Both the position numbers and the translations under genes were made by a program. Source: Tritonibacter aquimaris (GTDB taxonomy: Bacteria; Pseudomonadota; Alphaproteobacteria; Rhodobacterales; Rhodobacteraceae). From it: a stretch of 64,000 nucleotides of DNA. The stretch covers positions 124,001-188,000 of the forward strand of contig NZ_WIXK01000003.1 of NCBI RefSeq assembly GCF_009617595.1, written 5' to 3'. Positions within the stretch are counted from its first letter, which is position 1. Each line of letters starts with the position of its first letter. Positions 55,367-64,000 of the stretch are shown piece by piece. The notes beneath the pieces were generated by a model. It worked only from the letters and a program-made list of their open reading frames with translations, did not search any database and was not told the origin of the DNA.

Positions 55367-56632
55367 TCAGAGCCACTCGGGTATGGTATCGCGATTTATT
55401 ATTTCGTCAAAGGTGGGGCGTTTGCGAATAACTGCGAATTGATCACCATGCACCAGAACCTCAGGAATGAGGGGGCGCGAGTTGTATTCGCTCGCCATCA
55501 CCGCGCCATAGGCACCGGCGCTGCGAAACGCGATGAGATCGCCCGCCACAAGCGGAGTCATTTCACGGTTTTTGGCAAAGGTATCGCCGGTTTCACAGAC
55601 AGGGCCAACGATATCATAGCTGTGCGGCTCGGTGCCGGGGGCCGGTTCAACCACGGGGATGATGTCGTGATGGGCTTCATACATGGCCGGGCGAATGAGA
55701 TCGTTCATCGCGCCATCAATGATGAGGAAATCACGGTCTTCACCGGATTTCACATAGATCACCTTTGAGAGCATAATGCCCGCGTTTCCGGCGATCAGAC
55801 GGCCTGGTTCAATCTCAATCTCGCAATTGAGGTATCCCAGCGTGTCTTTGATCAGCTGGCCATATTCCACCGGCAGCGGCGGGGCTTCGTTTGAGCGGGT
55901 GTAGGGAATGCCCAAACCACCGCCCAGATCGAGGCGGCGGATATTGTGGCCTTCGGCGCGCAGAGCCTCGGTGAGTTCAGCGACCTTTTGGTAGGCGAGT
56001 TTAAACGGCTCAAGCTCAGTCAGCTGGGAGCCGATGTGGCAATCAATGCCCACAACATCAAGACCGGGCAAAGAGGCTGCAAGCGCATAGACCTCTTTGG
56101 CGCGCGAAATCGGGATGCCGAATTTATTCTCGGATTTGCCAGTGGCGATTTTGGCGTGGGTCTTGGCATCCACATCCGGGTTCACCCGAATGGTGATTGG
56201 GGCAATGGTGCCAAGTTCCACCGCAACGCGGCTGATCACTTCCATCTCGGGTTCGGATTCGACATTGAACTGACGAATGCCACCGCTGAGCGCGGTGCGG
56301 ATTTCCGCATCGGTTTTGCCAACGCCGGAGAAAACAATTTTATCGCCCGGCACACCTGCGGCCTTGGCGCGCAGATATTCACCCTCGCTGACCACATCCA
56401 TGCCAGCACCCGCCGCGGCAAGCGTTTTGAGGATCGCCTGATTGGAGGCGGCCTTCATGGCGTAGCAGACCAGATGTTCGGTGCCTTCAAGCGCCTCATC
56501 AAACAGGCGGAAGTGACGCAACAGCGTGGCCGTTGAGTAGATATAACACGGGGAGCCAACGGCAGCCGCAATCTCGGCTACCGGCACGTCTTCGGCGTAA
56601 AGCGCGCCGTCGCGGTAGAGAAAATGATCCAT
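55367..56632 (-). CDS. lysA: Diaminopimelate decarboxylase
   Basis: 421-residue PLP enzyme making L-lysine from meso-DAP. The Schiff-base Lys is K60 in LVCYAMKAASN. GVGKTDAEIRTAL, DVVGIDCHIGSQLT, LDLGGGLGIPY and EPGRLIAGNAGIM follow, then the C-terminal active-site Cys in GPVCETGDTFAKNR. Standard length. It lies downstream of argH and two tiny lipoprotein genes, as in other roseobacters, and 37 bp before the TIGR02302 gene. Confidence 0.96.
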   Translation of the reverse strand: MDHFLYRDGALYAEDVPVAEIAAAVGSPCYIYSTATLLRHFRLFDEALEGTEHLVCYAMKAASNQAILKTLAAAGAGMDVVSEGEYLRAKAAGVPGDKIVFSGVGKTDAEIRTALSGGIRQFNVESEPEMEVISRVAVELGTIAPITIRVNPDVDAKTHAKIATGKSENKFGIPISRAKEVYALAASLPGLDVVGIDCHIGSQLTELEPFKLAYQKVAELTEALRAEGHNIRRLDLGGGLGIPYTRSNEAPPLPVEYGQLIKDTLGYLNCEIEIEPGRLIAGNAGIMLSKVIYVKSGEDRDFLIIDGAMNDLIRPAMYEAHHDIIPVVEPAPGTEPHSYDIVGPVCETGDTFAKNREMTPLVAGDLIAFRSAGAYGAVMASEYNSRPLIPEVLVHGDQFAVIRKRPTFDEIINRDTIPEWL

Positions 56633-56791
56633 AAATGGCGTTTAGGCAAAAGGGAGCGCGGGATCAATGAATTTGGCAAGGTTGATACAATTGGCAGCGG
56701 TGGGTTTTGCTGGCCGCGGCGGGTTTTGTTGCTGCGGGGGCTCCCGCCCGTTGCAGTACCATCAAAGATGGCACTGCGCCCGTTGGGCGTG

Positions 56792-56810
56792 GCAGCGCCG
56801 TTGGCGCTGC
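56792..56810 (-). terminator. Hairpin after the lipoprotein pair
   Basis: GCAGCGCC-GTT-GGCGCTGC (56792-56810), with another small stem GCGCCC-GTT-GGGCGT just to its left. No T run; probably an RNA-stabilising or attenuating structure before lysA. Confidence 0.4.
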
Positions 56811-56812
56811 AG

Positions 56813-56953
56813 CTAGAGGCGACCGGAGACGCCCACACTGACGCTGCCGGAAACGGTGACCTGCGGCGATTGAGGCGGGGTGTCATCCACAACTGGGGTC
56901 TGCGCCGCACAACCCGCAAGCGGCAGAAAAGCCAGGAGTATGGCGCGAATCAA
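56813..56953 (-). CDS. Tiny lipoprotein, second of the argH-lysA pair
   Basis: 46 residues from a TTG at 56953 that overlaps the upstream gene's stop by 4 bp. A short lipoprotein signal with lipobox LAGC (IRAILLAFLPLAGC) gives a mature peptide of about 32 residues. That peptide begins CAAQTPVVDD, runs through a Pro-rich stretch and ends VTVSGSVSVGVSGRL. The ending echoes the upstream lipoprotein's GGSVGASKGPVSVAVGF, suggesting a degenerate duplication. It was found below the usual ORF length limit. Role unknown. Confidence 0.65.
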   Translation of the reverse strand: MIRAILLAFLPLAGCAAQTPVVDDTPPQSPQVTVSGSVSVGVSGRL

Positions 56954-57126
56954 AAGCCCACCGCGACCGAAACCGGCCCTTTGCTTGCTCCGACGGAGCC
57001 ACCAAGGTGTACCCCGTGGTTTGAGATGCCAATATTGGCGCCATAGCTGGGGCGCACCGGTTCACCATCTGCACCACAGGAGGCCAGCGCAACCACCGCG
57101 CCCAGCATCAGGATCAGTTTAAGCAT
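56950..57126 (-). CDS. Tiny lipoprotein, first of the argH-lysA pair (LptM-like position)
   Basis: 58 residues from ATG 57126 with GGAGG at ideal spacing. Signal LKLILMLGAVVALASC gives lipobox LASC; the mature peptide starts CGADGEPVRPSYGANIG. The CG-x-x-G...P opening just upstream of lysA resembles the small YifL/LptM lipoproteins that assist LptD maturation, but the match is short. It ends with alternating Gly/Val strands. Four-base overlap with the next lipoprotein gene. Lipid-anchored in inner or outer membrane; the residue after Cys is Gly, not Asp. Confidence 0.72.
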   Translation of the reverse strand: MLKLILMLGAVVALASCGADGEPVRPSYGANIGISNHGVHLGGSVGASKGPVSVAVGF

Positions 57127-57213
57127 TGGTATCCTCCGTTGGATTGGCCCTGCCGGTTTTACAGCGGGGCCTTTGCAGTAGATATGGAGGGGGCCTAAGC
57201 CCCCAACAAGGGT

Positions 57214-58611
57214 TTATTGCGCAGCGAGCGTTTCTTTCCAACGGGCGACCTGTGCGCGCACCTGAGCAGGCGCGGTTCCGCCGTAGCTCATGCGGGAGTT
57301 TACCGAGTTTTCCACCCCAAGCACGGTGAAGATGTCTTCGGTGATGCCAGCGTGCACGCCCTGCATGTCTTCGAGGCTGAGATCCGGCAGGTCGCAGCCA
57401 CGAGATTCGGCCATCGCCACCAATGTGCCGGTCACATGGTGGGCATCGCGGAACGGCACTTTGAGCACCCGTACCATCCAGTCCGCCAGATCGGTTGCGG
57501 TCGAAAAGCCCGAGCCCGCCGCCGCGGCCAGCTCAGCGCGGTTGCCGGTCATGTCTTTGACCATGCCTTCCATTGCGGCGAGCGCCAGCATCCAGTTGTC
57601 TGCCGCGTCAAACACCTGCTCTTTGTCTTCCTGCATGTCTTTGGAATAGGCCAAGGGCAGGCCTTTCATCACCATCATCAGCGCGGTATTGGCGCCAAAG
57701 ATACGGCCCACTTTGGCGCGGATGAGTTCTGCCGCATCGGGGTTTTTCTTTTGCGGCATGATGGAAGAGCCGGTGGAGAAGCGATCAGAAAGCGTTACAA
57801 AACGGAACTGTGCCGAGGACCAGATCACCAGTTCCTCGGAGAAGCGGCTGAGGTGCATGGCGCAGATCGAGGCGGTCGACAGGAATTCAAGCGCGAAGTC
57901 ACGATCAGATACCGCATCCAGCGAGTTCGCCGTGGGGCGATCAAAACCCAGAGCCTGTGCAGTCATGTCACGATCGATCGGGAAGGAGGTGCCTGCCAGC
58001 GCGGCCGAGCCCAGCGGGCTTTCGTTCATCCGGGCACGCGCATCACGTACGCGGCTAAGATCGCGGCCAAACATTTCCACATAGGCCATCATATGGTGGC
58101 CCCAGGTCACGGGTTGTGCGGTCTGCAGGTGGGTAAAGCCCGGCATCACCCAATCGGCACCGGCTTCGGCCTGATCCACAAGTGCAGCAATCAACGCCAG
58201 CAGACCTTTTTCGGCAGCGTCAAATTGATCACGCACCCAGAGTTTAAAATCGGTTGCGACCTGATCATTGCGCGACCGGCCAGTGTGCAGACGGCCTGCG
58301 GGTTCACCAATGATTTCCTTCAGGCGGGCCTCGACATTCATGTGAATGTCTTCCAGAGCCGCAGAAAACGCAAAGTTTCCGCTTTCAATCTCTGACAAAA
58401 CGGTGAGCAGACCTTCCCGAATGGCCTCGGCGTCATTATCGCTTATAACACCCGTTGCGGCGAGCATCGCCGCGTGGGCCCGAGAGCCAGAGATGTCTTG
58501 AGCCGCCATCCGCTTGTCAAATCCGATCGAGGCATTAATTGCCTCCATGATCGCATCTGGACCAGCGGCAAAGCGGCCGCCCCACATCTGGTTCGAGGTT
58601 TGATCTGTCAT
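57214..58611 (-). CDS. argH: Argininosuccinate lyase
   Basis: 465-residue fumarase/aspartase-superfamily enzyme completing arginine synthesis. N-terminal [61 protein letters not shown] and the flexible catalytic loop [12 protein letters not shown] are all present. Divergent from the TlpA gene with only 20 bp between start codons, so promoters must overlap coding ends. Downstream are the two lipoprotein genes and lysA. Confidence 0.97.
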   Translation of the reverse strand: MTDQTSNQMWGGRFAAGPDAIMEAINASIGFDKRMAAQDISGSRAHAAMLAATGVISDNDAEAIREGLLTVLSEIESGNFAFSAALEDIHMNVEARLKEIIGEPAGRLHTGRSRNDQVATDFKLWVRDQFDAAEKGLLALIAALVDQAEAGADWVMPGFTHLQTAQPVTWGHHMMAYVEMFGRDLSRVRDARARMNESPLGSAALAGTSFPIDRDMTAQALGFDRPTANSLDAVSDRDFALEFLSTASICAMHLSRFSEELVIWSSAQFRFVTLSDRFSTGSSIMPQKKNPDAAELIRAKVGRIFGANTALMMVMKGLPLAYSKDMQEDKEQVFDAADNWMLALAAMEGMVKDMTGNRAELAAAAGSGFSTATDLADWMVRVLKVPFRDAHHVTGTLVAMAESRGCDLPDLSLEDMQGVHAGITEDIFTVLGVENSVNSRMSYGGTAPAQVRAQVARWKETLAAQ

Positions 58612-58631
58612 GGTGGAATCCTGGAGATAAT

Positions 58632-59198
58632 ATGCGTCTGTTTCGTCACCTCACCCTTTATATGGCTCTGGCCATAGGTGCAAATACAGCTATGGCCGCC
58701 GATCAGGCGACGTTGGAAGCCCTGCGCGAAGATAGCCTGCGTCGGCTGGTTGTGCACAAGGCCCCAAAACCCGTCTCGGATGAGACATTTGATCTGGCTG
58801 ATGATGCCGGAACAGCCACTTTGGCCGATTACAAAGGCAAAGTGGTGCTGTTGAACTTCTGGGCCACCTGGTGTGCCCCCTGCCGCAAAGAAATGCCGCA
58901 GATTTCTGAACTGCAGCAAGAATTTGGCGGCGAAGATTTTGAAGTGCTGACCATCGCAACCGGGCGCAATTCGCCGTCGGGCATTCGCAAGTTTTTTGAT
59001 GAAAACAACATCATCAACCTGCCCCGCCACCAGGACAACACCCAGAAGTTGTCGCGCGAAATGGCCGTGATTGGCCTGCCGATCACCGTGCTTTTGGATC
59101 GTGATGGCAATGAGGTTGCACGCCTGCTTGGCGATGCCGAATGGAATTCAGACAGCGCCAAAAACATCGTGAAAACGATGATTGAAAGCGAAGAATAA
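58632..59198 (+). CDS. TlpA-like thiol:disulfide oxidoreductase
   Basis: 188 residues. Signal peptide 1-23 (ending NTAMA) exports a thioredoxin fold with the active site WCAPC at residues 80-84 ([18 protein letters not shown]) and cis-Pro in [15 protein letters not shown]. TlpA proteins reduce periplasmic cysteines, often for cytochrome c oxidase copper sites or cytochrome c maturation. The divergent argH-tlpA arrangement is common in this order. Monocistronic as far as seen. Confidence 0.92.
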   Translation: MRLFRHLTLYMALAIGANTAMAADQATLEALREDSLRRLVVHKAPKPVSDETFDLADDAGTATLADYKGKVVLLNFWATWCAPCRKEMPQISELQQEFGGEDFEVLTIATGRNSPSGIRKFFDENNIINLPRHQDNTQKLSREMAVIGLPITVLLDRDGNEVARLLGDAEWNSDSAKNIVKTMIESEE

Positions 59199-59362
59199 AC
59201 TAATCTTTTCTGTGCTATAGCTTGCGGCGGCCTGATCGGCGCAAGCGGTGTTCGGCCAAGATCGGCCCGGCTGAGATGGCTTAAGATCTGGCGCAATTTA
59301 CCAACAATTTGAATTTTAAGAGCGCCTTCACCCTTTTGCGCGAAGATGTCTGGTGACGCATA

Positions 59363-60244
59363 GTGAATGCTATGGGCAGCAGAAGCAGACATCGGGGCCG
59401 TTTCGTGAAAAGCAAACGTCTAAAACTCGCAGATATGGGTGAAGGGGGTGACACCCCATTGGGCAGTGCCGTGGTCAATCGGGACCGGTCCACATTGGAT
59501 ATGGTGGCGGATGCGATCAAATATGATCAGACCATGCTGGCCTATCAGCCGGTCATGCAGGCCCTGCCCCCCCATGGTGCCGCCTTTTATGAAGGTTATA
59601 TCCGGGTACTGGATGCCACCGGTCGGGTGATTCCCGCGCGGGAGTTCATGGATGTGGTGGAAGACACCGAACTGGGCCGCGAGCTCGACTGTTTGGCACT
59701 GCAGCATGGTCTGCGCGCGCTGAGCAAACATCCCGATATTCGACTTTCGATCAACATGTCGGCACGTTCCATCGGCTATGAGCGGTGGAATCAGGCATTG
59801 AAACGCTTCCTCAGCAAGGACCGCAGCATTGGTGAACGGCTGCTTCTGGAGATCACCGAAGCCTCGACCCAGGGCGCGCCAGAGCTGGTTTTGGACTTTA
59901 TGACCCGGATGCAGGAACATGGCATTGCCTTTGCCATGGATAACTTTGGCGCGGGCAGTATATCCATTGCACATTTCCGTCAGTTCTTTTTCGACGCGGT
60001 CAAGATCGACGGGCAATTTATCCGCAATATCAACGAGAACTATGACAATCAGGCCGTGGTACGCGCGCTTGTTGGGGTGGCGAAACAGTTCGATATGCTG
60101 ACTGTTGCGGAGTCGGTTGAAAACCAGAACGATGCGGAATTCCTTGTCTCAATTGGGGTCGATTGCCTGCAGGGCTATCTCTATGGTGCACCAACAGTGC
60201 GCGCCCCCTGGGTCGAAGAAATGAAAAGCCGCCACCGCGCCTAA
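59363..60244 (+). CDS. EAL-domain protein with degenerate active site
   Basis: 293 residues; a short basic N-terminus then one EAL domain (about 45-285), no GGDEF and no membrane helix. The motif that should read E-A/V-L-x-R is YEGYIRV. DDFGTG reads DNFGAG, with the second metal Asp changed to Asn, and EGVE reads ESVEN. SINMS, LLLEITEAS and VKIDGQFI remain. The domain may therefore bind c-di-GMP or a partner rather than hydrolyse it. That is inference from known catalytic residues. Confidence 0.88.
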   Translation: MNAMGSRSRHRGRFVKSKRLKLADMGEGGDTPLGSAVVNRDRSTLDMVADAIKYDQTMLAYQPVMQALPPHGAAFYEGYIRVLDATGRVIPAREFMDVVEDTELGRELDCLALQHGLRALSKHPDIRLSINMSARSIGYERWNQALKRFLSKDRSIGERLLLEITEASTQGAPELVLDFMTRMQEHGIAFAMDNFGAGSISIAHFRQFFFDAVKIDGQFIRNINENYDNQAVVRALVGVAKQFDMLTVAESVENQNDAEFLVSIGVDCLQGYLYGAPTVRAPWVEEMKSRHRA

Positions 60245-60492
60245 ATCGCGCCCTTTACGGTTACAAAATTTCCCAATTAACCTCGCGAGTGAAATAAAAC
60301 TTCCTCGCCTTAAAGGTTAAATCCTGCAAGACATGGTTGACTTTGCCCCTGCGGCTGCGACACCTTGCAAATTGCTGCAGGTGCAGCACGTCGTTACTGT
60401 ACCTGCCAAGGGAGGGGGACAGCCGGTCGATCTACAGTTTCAAATCCTGCGACCCGCTTCCGCAATATCTGGATGTCAAAGGACCAAAAGTC

Positions 60493-61668
60493 ATGACCAA
60501 TGTTGTAATTGCATCCGCTGCGCGTACCGCAGTGGGAAGCTTTGGCGGATCATTCGCCAACACGCCCGCCCATGATCTGGGCAAAGCTGTTCTGGAAGCC
60601 GTGGTAGAACGCGCAGGCGTCGACAAAGCCGAGGTTTCGGAAACCATCCTGGGCCAGGTTCTGACCGCCGCACAGGGCCAGAACCCTGCCCGCCAGGCGC
60701 ATATCAACGCTGGCCTGCCGCAAGAAAGCGCCGCCTGGGGCATCAACCAGGTTTGTGGCTCTGGTCTGCGTGCCGTTGCGCTGGGTGCGCAGCACATCCT
60801 GCTGGGCGATGCCTCCATCGTTGCCGCAGGTGGTCAGGAAAACATGACCCTCTCGCCCCATGCCGCACATCTGCGTGCAGGTCAGAAAATGGGCGATATG
60901 AAATACATCGACACCATGATCCGCGACGGCCTGTGGGATGCGTTCAACGGCTACCACATGGGTCAGACCGCAGAAAACGTGGCCGACAAATGGCAGATCA
61001 GCCGCGAGATGCAGGATGAATTTGCACTGGCGTCGCAAAACAAAGCGGAAGCAGCCCAGAAAGCAGGTAAATTCGCTGATGAAATCGTGCCGTTTATTGT
61101 GAAGCACCGCAAAGGTGACATCACCGTGGATGCAGACGAATACATCCGCCACGGTGCCACCATCGAAGGCATGCAGAAACTGCGCCCGGCTTTCGCCAAA
61201 GACGGTTCTGTGACCGCGGCCAACGCATCCGGTCTGAACGATGGTGCGGCAGCAACCCTGCTGATGAGCGCGGATGAAGCCGAGAAGCGCGGCATTGAAC
61301 CACTGGCGCGAATCGCCTCTTACGCGACTGCTGGTCTGGATCCGTCGATCATGGGCGTGGGTCCGATCTATGCATCGCGCAAGGCGCTGGAGAAAGCGGG
61401 CTGGTCGGTTGATGATCTGGATCTGGTTGAAGCCAACGAAGCTTTTGCCGCTCAAGCCTGTGCTGTGAACAAGGATATGGGCTGGGATCCGTCGATTGTT
61501 AACGTAAACGGTGGCGCAATTGCCATTGGTCACCCAATTGGCGCCTCCGGCTGCCGCGTGCTGAACACGCTGCTGTTTGAAATGAAACGCCGCGGTGCAA
61601 AAAAAGGTCTCGCGACTCTGTGTATTGGTGGTGGTATGGGCGTCGCTTTGTGCGTTGAACGACCATAA
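60493..61668 (+). CDS. phaA: Acetyl-CoA C-acetyltransferase (beta-ketothiolase)
   Basis: 391 residues from ATG 60493, where the family N-terminus [20 protein letters not shown] starts. Nucleophilic Cys88 is in [11 protein letters not shown]; His in [18 protein letters not shown] and the final Cys in [15 protein letters not shown] complete the triad. It condenses two acetyl-CoA to acetoacetyl-CoA for polyhydroxybutyrate and for EMCP entry. A terminator separates it from phaB, so the two genes also have separate transcription. Confidence 0.96.
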   Translation: MTNVVIASAARTAVGSFGGSFANTPAHDLGKAVLEAVVERAGVDKAEVSETILGQVLTAAQGQNPARQAHINAGLPQESAAWGINQVCGSGLRAVALGAQHILLGDASIVAAGGQENMTLSPHAAHLRAGQKMGDMKYIDTMIRDGLWDAFNGYHMGQTAENVADKWQISREMQDEFALASQNKAEAAQKAGKFADEIVPFIVKHRKGDITVDADEYIRHGATIEGMQKLRPAFAKDGSVTAANASGLNDGAAATLLMSADEAEKRGIEPLARIASYATAGLDPSIMGVGPIYASRKALEKAGWSVDDLDLVEANEAFAAQACAVNKDMGWDPSIVNVNGGAIAIGHPIGASGCRVLNTLLFEMKRRGAKKGLATLCIGGGMGVALCVERP

Positions 61669-61693
61669 ACGATTAAAATATCGTCATTTATTA

Positions 61694-61722
61694 GGGCACC
61701 CCTCGGGGTGCCCTTTTGTTTT
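61694..61722 (+). terminator. Terminator between phaA and phaB
   Basis: GGGCACCCC/GGGGTGCCC (61694-61702 with 61705-61713) followed by TTTTGTTTT. Confidence 0.88.
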
Positions 61723-61795
61723 GACATCAGGACGTTACGATAAAGGTGCCACTATTAAATTCAGCAAAAGCAAAATCGCCCTCGCAATTTGCTTG

Positions 61796-61810
61796 CGCTG
61801 CATCGCAGAA
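61796..61810. promoter_or_regulatory. TTCTGC-N3-GCAGAA-like element upstream of phaB
   Basis: CGCTGCATCGCAGAA agrees with the mcl2 palindrome at 12 of 15 positions and lies 47-61 bp before phaB. A nearby TTTTGC adds a further half-site-like sequence. Confidence 0.35.
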
Positions 61811-61856
61811 TTTTGCAAGATAATTACCAAGAGAATACCTACTGGAGGAAGACTAC

Positions 61857-62579
61857 ATGGCACGTATTGCACTCGTCACCGGCGGCTCCCGCGGCATCGG
61901 CGCAGCGATTTCTAAAACCCTGAAGGCCGAAGGCTATACTGTTGCAGCCACATACGCAGGTAACGACGAAGCAGCGGCAAGCTTCACCGAAGAGACCGGT
62001 ATCAAGACCTACAAGTGGAACGTGGGCGATTACGAGGAATCCAAGGCAGGTATCGCCCAGGTTGAATCCGATCTCGGTGGGATTGACGTTGTTGTGGCAA
62101 ACGCAGGCATTACCCGCGACGCGCCATTTCACAAGATGACACCAGAGCAGTGGCAGCAGGTGATCGACACCAACTTGACCGGCGTGTTCAACACTGTGCA
62201 CCCGATCTGGCCTGGCATGCGCGAACGTGGCTTTGGCCGGGTGATCGTGATCTCCTCGATCAATGGTCAGAAAGGTCAATTCGGCCAGGTGAACTATGCA
62301 GCCACCAAGGCGGGTGATCTGGGCATCATCAAATCGCTGGCACAGGAAGGTGCAGCCAAAGGCATCACCGCCAACGCAATCTGCCCCGGCTATATCGCGA
62401 CCGAAATGGTGATGGCAGTGCCTGAGAAAGTGCGTGAGATGATCATCGGTCAGATCCCAACAGGCCGTCTGGGCGAGCCGGAAGAAATCGCGCGCTGCGT
62501 GGCCTTCCTGGCGTCTGACGATGCGGGTTTTGTCAACGGCTCCACCATCTCTGCAAACGGTGGTCAATTCGTCGTCTGA
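61857..62579 (+). CDS. phaB: Acetoacetyl-CoA reductase
   Basis: 240-residue SDR, NADPH-dependent, making (R)-3-hydroxybutyryl-CoA. Cofactor loop GGSRGIG is at residues 9-15; NAGITRDAPFHKMTPEQW is diagnostic for PhbB, and the catalytic residues lie in ISSINGQKGQFGQVNYAATKAG. GGAGG precedes the ATG. Feeds both polyhydroxybutyrate and, through crotonyl-CoA, the EMCP. Own promoter region after the phaA terminator. Confidence 0.96.
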   Translation: MARIALVTGGSRGIGAAISKTLKAEGYTVAATYAGNDEAAASFTEETGIKTYKWNVGDYEESKAGIAQVESDLGGIDVVVANAGITRDAPFHKMTPEQWQQVIDTNLTGVFNTVHPIWPGMRERGFGRVIVISSINGQKGQFGQVNYAATKAGDLGIIKSLAQEGAAKGITANAICPGYIATEMVMAVPEKVREMIIGQIPTGRLGEPEEIARCVAFLASDDAGFVNGSTISANGGQFVV

Positions 62580-62611
62580 TCTGTGCTCGGATGATTTGAT
62601 GTAAAATCAAT

Positions 62612-62643
62612 AAGGGCCGCTCCTGCTGGGGCGGCCCTTGTTG
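62612..62643 (+). terminator. Terminator after phaB
   Basis: AAGGGCCGC (62612-62620) pairs with GCGGCCCTT (62631-62639) around ten bases; a short TTGTTG follows. Confidence 0.7.
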
Positions 62644-62664
62644 AATCCCGTAAGGACCTGGCGC

Positions 62665-62811
62665 CTAGGCCCAGCGGGAACTGAGGGCGCGACTGCGCCG
62701 TGTTGGCAAATTCCACAATGCGTTCCAGAAGGATGCAAAGGCTTTGGCGCGTTCCATATGGGCGCGTTCCATTGCTTGAGCGATCTGAATATTGGTGGTT
62801 GCTTCGATCAT
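62665..62811 (-). CDS. 48-residue basic small protein next to phaB
   Basis: ATG at 62811 with GGAGAG upstream, TAG at 62665. The product is MIEATTNIQIAQAMERAHME, then RAKAFASFWNALWNLPTRRS, then RALSSRWA. The N-terminal half looks amphipathic-helical, with a Trp-rich middle and an Arg-rich end. It resembles in style the tiny basic proteins (DUF1127-like) common in Rhodobacteraceae, but lacks that domain's core. No other gene fills this 344-bp gap. Function unknown. Confidence 0.62.
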   Translation of the reverse strand: MIEATTNIQIAQAMERAHMERAKAFASFWNALWNLPTRRSRALSSRWA

Positions 62812-62923
62812 CTGATCTCTCCTTCAGGTTAGTGTGACTTGATTGATCCTAAGATGACTGCTTTATTCGTTCAGGACAAACGAGAGTTTTTCGAGCATCA
62901 ATTAAGAAATACTTGTGTGAAAC

Positions 62924-63874
62924 ATGCCAGATCGCCTGCCCCCTCTTACCGCTTTACGCGCCTTTGACGCTGCCGCGCGCCATATGTCATTTGCCAAGGC
63001 AGCAGATGAGCTGAACGTGACCCCTGCGGCGCTGTCGTTTCAGATCAAAACCCTGGAAGAGCATCTGGGGGAAAAACTGTTTCACCGTCTCAACCGCGCC
63101 GTCGAGTTGACCGCGGCTGGGCGCACCCTGTCTCCGGGGGCAGCGGAAGGGTTTGCAACGCTGACCGACGCATGGAATGCAACCCGCCGGCTGCAAGACA
63201 ATACAACGCTTACCGTGACCGCAGGCCCCGGGCTGACGGCAAAATGGCTGGCACCGCGGCTTTATGAGTTTGCCCGCAGCCATCCCGATATTGATCTCAG
63301 GTTTTCGGCCTCGCTGCGTATGGTGGATCTGAAACGCGAAGACGTGGATGTGGCAATCCGGTTTGGGGAACATGATCCCGAAGATCTATATAGCCGCGCG
63401 GCCCCCAATGATTGGCTGACCCCGGTGATGACGCCAGAACTTGCCGCGCAGTACCCCACCCCGGAATCGATCACCAAAGCGCCGCTGATCATTGATGAAT
63501 CGCTCAACTTTCTGTCACAGCCCCCTTGCTGGCATCATTGGTTCAAAGCTGTGGGAATCGATTTCTCTCCCCAAAATGGCACGCGCTTTTCCGGCGCAGA
63601 CCACGTTGTAGATGCCGCAGTTACCGGCATGGGGGTGGCGTTGGCGCGCCGACCGATCATTATTAAGGACCTGCAGGACGGCCGTCTTGTTGCCCCCTTC
63701 CCCGTTGGAGTTGAGGTTCCGGCCTGTTTCCGGTTTCTCTGCCTCAAAAGCACACAGGATCAGCCGCGCATTGTTGCCTTTCGCAACTGGATGTTTGATG
63801 AGATCGAAAAGACATCCCCCCTCTTTGATGGGTTCCGCATTATTGCGCTGAAGGATCTGATCGAGAATGAGTAA
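62924..63874 (+). CDS. LysR-family transcriptional regulator (GcvA-like)
   Basis: 316 residues. N-terminal winged HTH (about 1-65) reads RLPPLTALRAFDAAARHMSFAKAADELNVTPAALSFQIKTLEE, the GcvA/AmpR-type opening. The effector-binding domain (about 90-300) has LTAKWLAPRLYEFARSHPDIDLR. It overlaps the next gene, a DMT exporter, by 8 bp in the same direction. That suggests joint expression rather than the usual divergent LysR arrangement. Target unknown. Confidence 0.92.
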   Translation: MPDRLPPLTALRAFDAAARHMSFAKAADELNVTPAALSFQIKTLEEHLGEKLFHRLNRAVELTAAGRTLSPGAAEGFATLTDAWNATRRLQDNTTLTVTAGPGLTAKWLAPRLYEFARSHPDIDLRFSASLRMVDLKREDVDVAIRFGEHDPEDLYSRAAPNDWLTPVMTPELAAQYPTPESITKAPLIIDESLNFLSQPPCWHHWFKAVGIDFSPQNGTRFSGADHVVDAAVTGMGVALARRPIIIKDLQDGRLVAPFPVGVEVPACFRFLCLKSTQDQPRIVAFRNWMFDEIEKTSPLFDGFRIIALKDLIENE

Positions 63875-64000
63875 ACCACAGGCAACCGTCATTGGTTTTG
63901 GCGCAATATTGCTTTGGGCGCTGTTGGCGCTATTGACCGTCGGATCCGAACCCACGCCGCCTTTGCTGCTGAATGCCATCTGTTTCAGCATTGGTGGCAG
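63867..64000 (+). CDS. EamA/DMT-family transporter (5' part only, cut by window end)
   Basis: ATG at 63867 overlaps the LysR gene's stop by 8 bp; 44 codons are visible. SKPQATVIGFGAILLWALLA and LLTVGSEPTPPLLLNAICFS form the first membrane helix, a loop and the start of helix 2. KATxIGxxAIxLWxxxA is the opening of YddG-like aromatic amino-acid exporters in the DMT superfamily. The rest is outside the window, so substrate and full length cannot be judged. Confidence 0.7.
   Translation, partial: MSKPQATVIGFGAILLWALLALLTVGSEPTPPLLLNAICFSIGG

Overview
The window reads as chromosomal DNA of a roseobacter-type alphaproteobacterium (Rhodobacterales). The basis is its GC-rich codon use, sdhCDAB and argH-lysA gene order, a TIGR02186 plus TauE/SafE pair, a TIGR02302 protein, and above all an ethylmalonyl-CoA pathway (EMCP) gene set. 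No rRNA or tRNA gene, insertion sequence, prophage or CRISPR array was recognised. One structural RNA, a probable 6S RNA, was found by its fold.

Layout. 0-5 kb: phosphonate uptake genes on the minus strand (phnC-phnD-phnE-phnE, then a hexapeptide acyltransferase cut by the window edge). 5-9.6 kb: rpe, a universal stress protein, a CGNR regulator divergent from an azoreductase with a nested dyad between them, then an Nfu-type Fe-S protein, tsaB and rimI. 9.6-14.5 kb: a BMP-type nucleoside ABC transporter preceded by a RutR-like site. 14.6-19.6 kb: TauE/SafE exporter, TIGR02186 protein, SDR, RecD-like helicase and a solo LuxR. 19.8-25 kb: ccr divergent from ecm, then an H-NS-like gene and deoD. 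25-28.3 kb: a DUF1989 protein, two small proteins, 6S RNA and creD. 28.3-35 kb: sdhCDAB, then the unit mcl2-nnrU-DUF1737-mch. 35-47 kb: a nearly 1-kb spacer with a 14-bp tandem repeat, then mdh, sucCD, sucAB, an unrecognised AT-richer gene, and lpdA. 47-52.6 kb: accessory membrane and stress proteins and the overlapping ftsE-ftsX-plsC-PPOX operon. 52.7-64 kb: a TIGR02302 protein, lysA, two tiny lipoproteins, argH, a TlpA thioredoxin, a degenerate EAL protein, phaA, phaB, a 48-residue protein, a LysR regulator and the start of a DMT exporter.

How it fits together. phaA and phaB make acetoacetyl- and 3-hydroxybutyryl-CoA. ccr, ecm, mch and mcl2 carry C2 units through the EMCP to glyoxylate, malate and succinyl-CoA. 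sdh, mdh, suc and lpd are the TCA segment that receives them, so acetyl-CoA assimilation and oxidation lie within about 43 kb. Two recurring cis motifs may tie these blocks together. A TTCTGC-N3-GCAGAA-type palindrome lies in front of mcl2, with variants at ccr, ecm, phaB and the 6S RNA. Paired GTGATCAC boxes 20-21 bp apart lie in front of both sdhC and sucC. These motifs are the most interesting unexplained signals here. Others are a 14-bp minisatellite, an orphan gene inside the 2-oxoglutarate dehydrogenase cluster, two 48-residue ORFs, two overlapping lipoprotein genes and a possible nonsense-interrupted Sel1-like gene.
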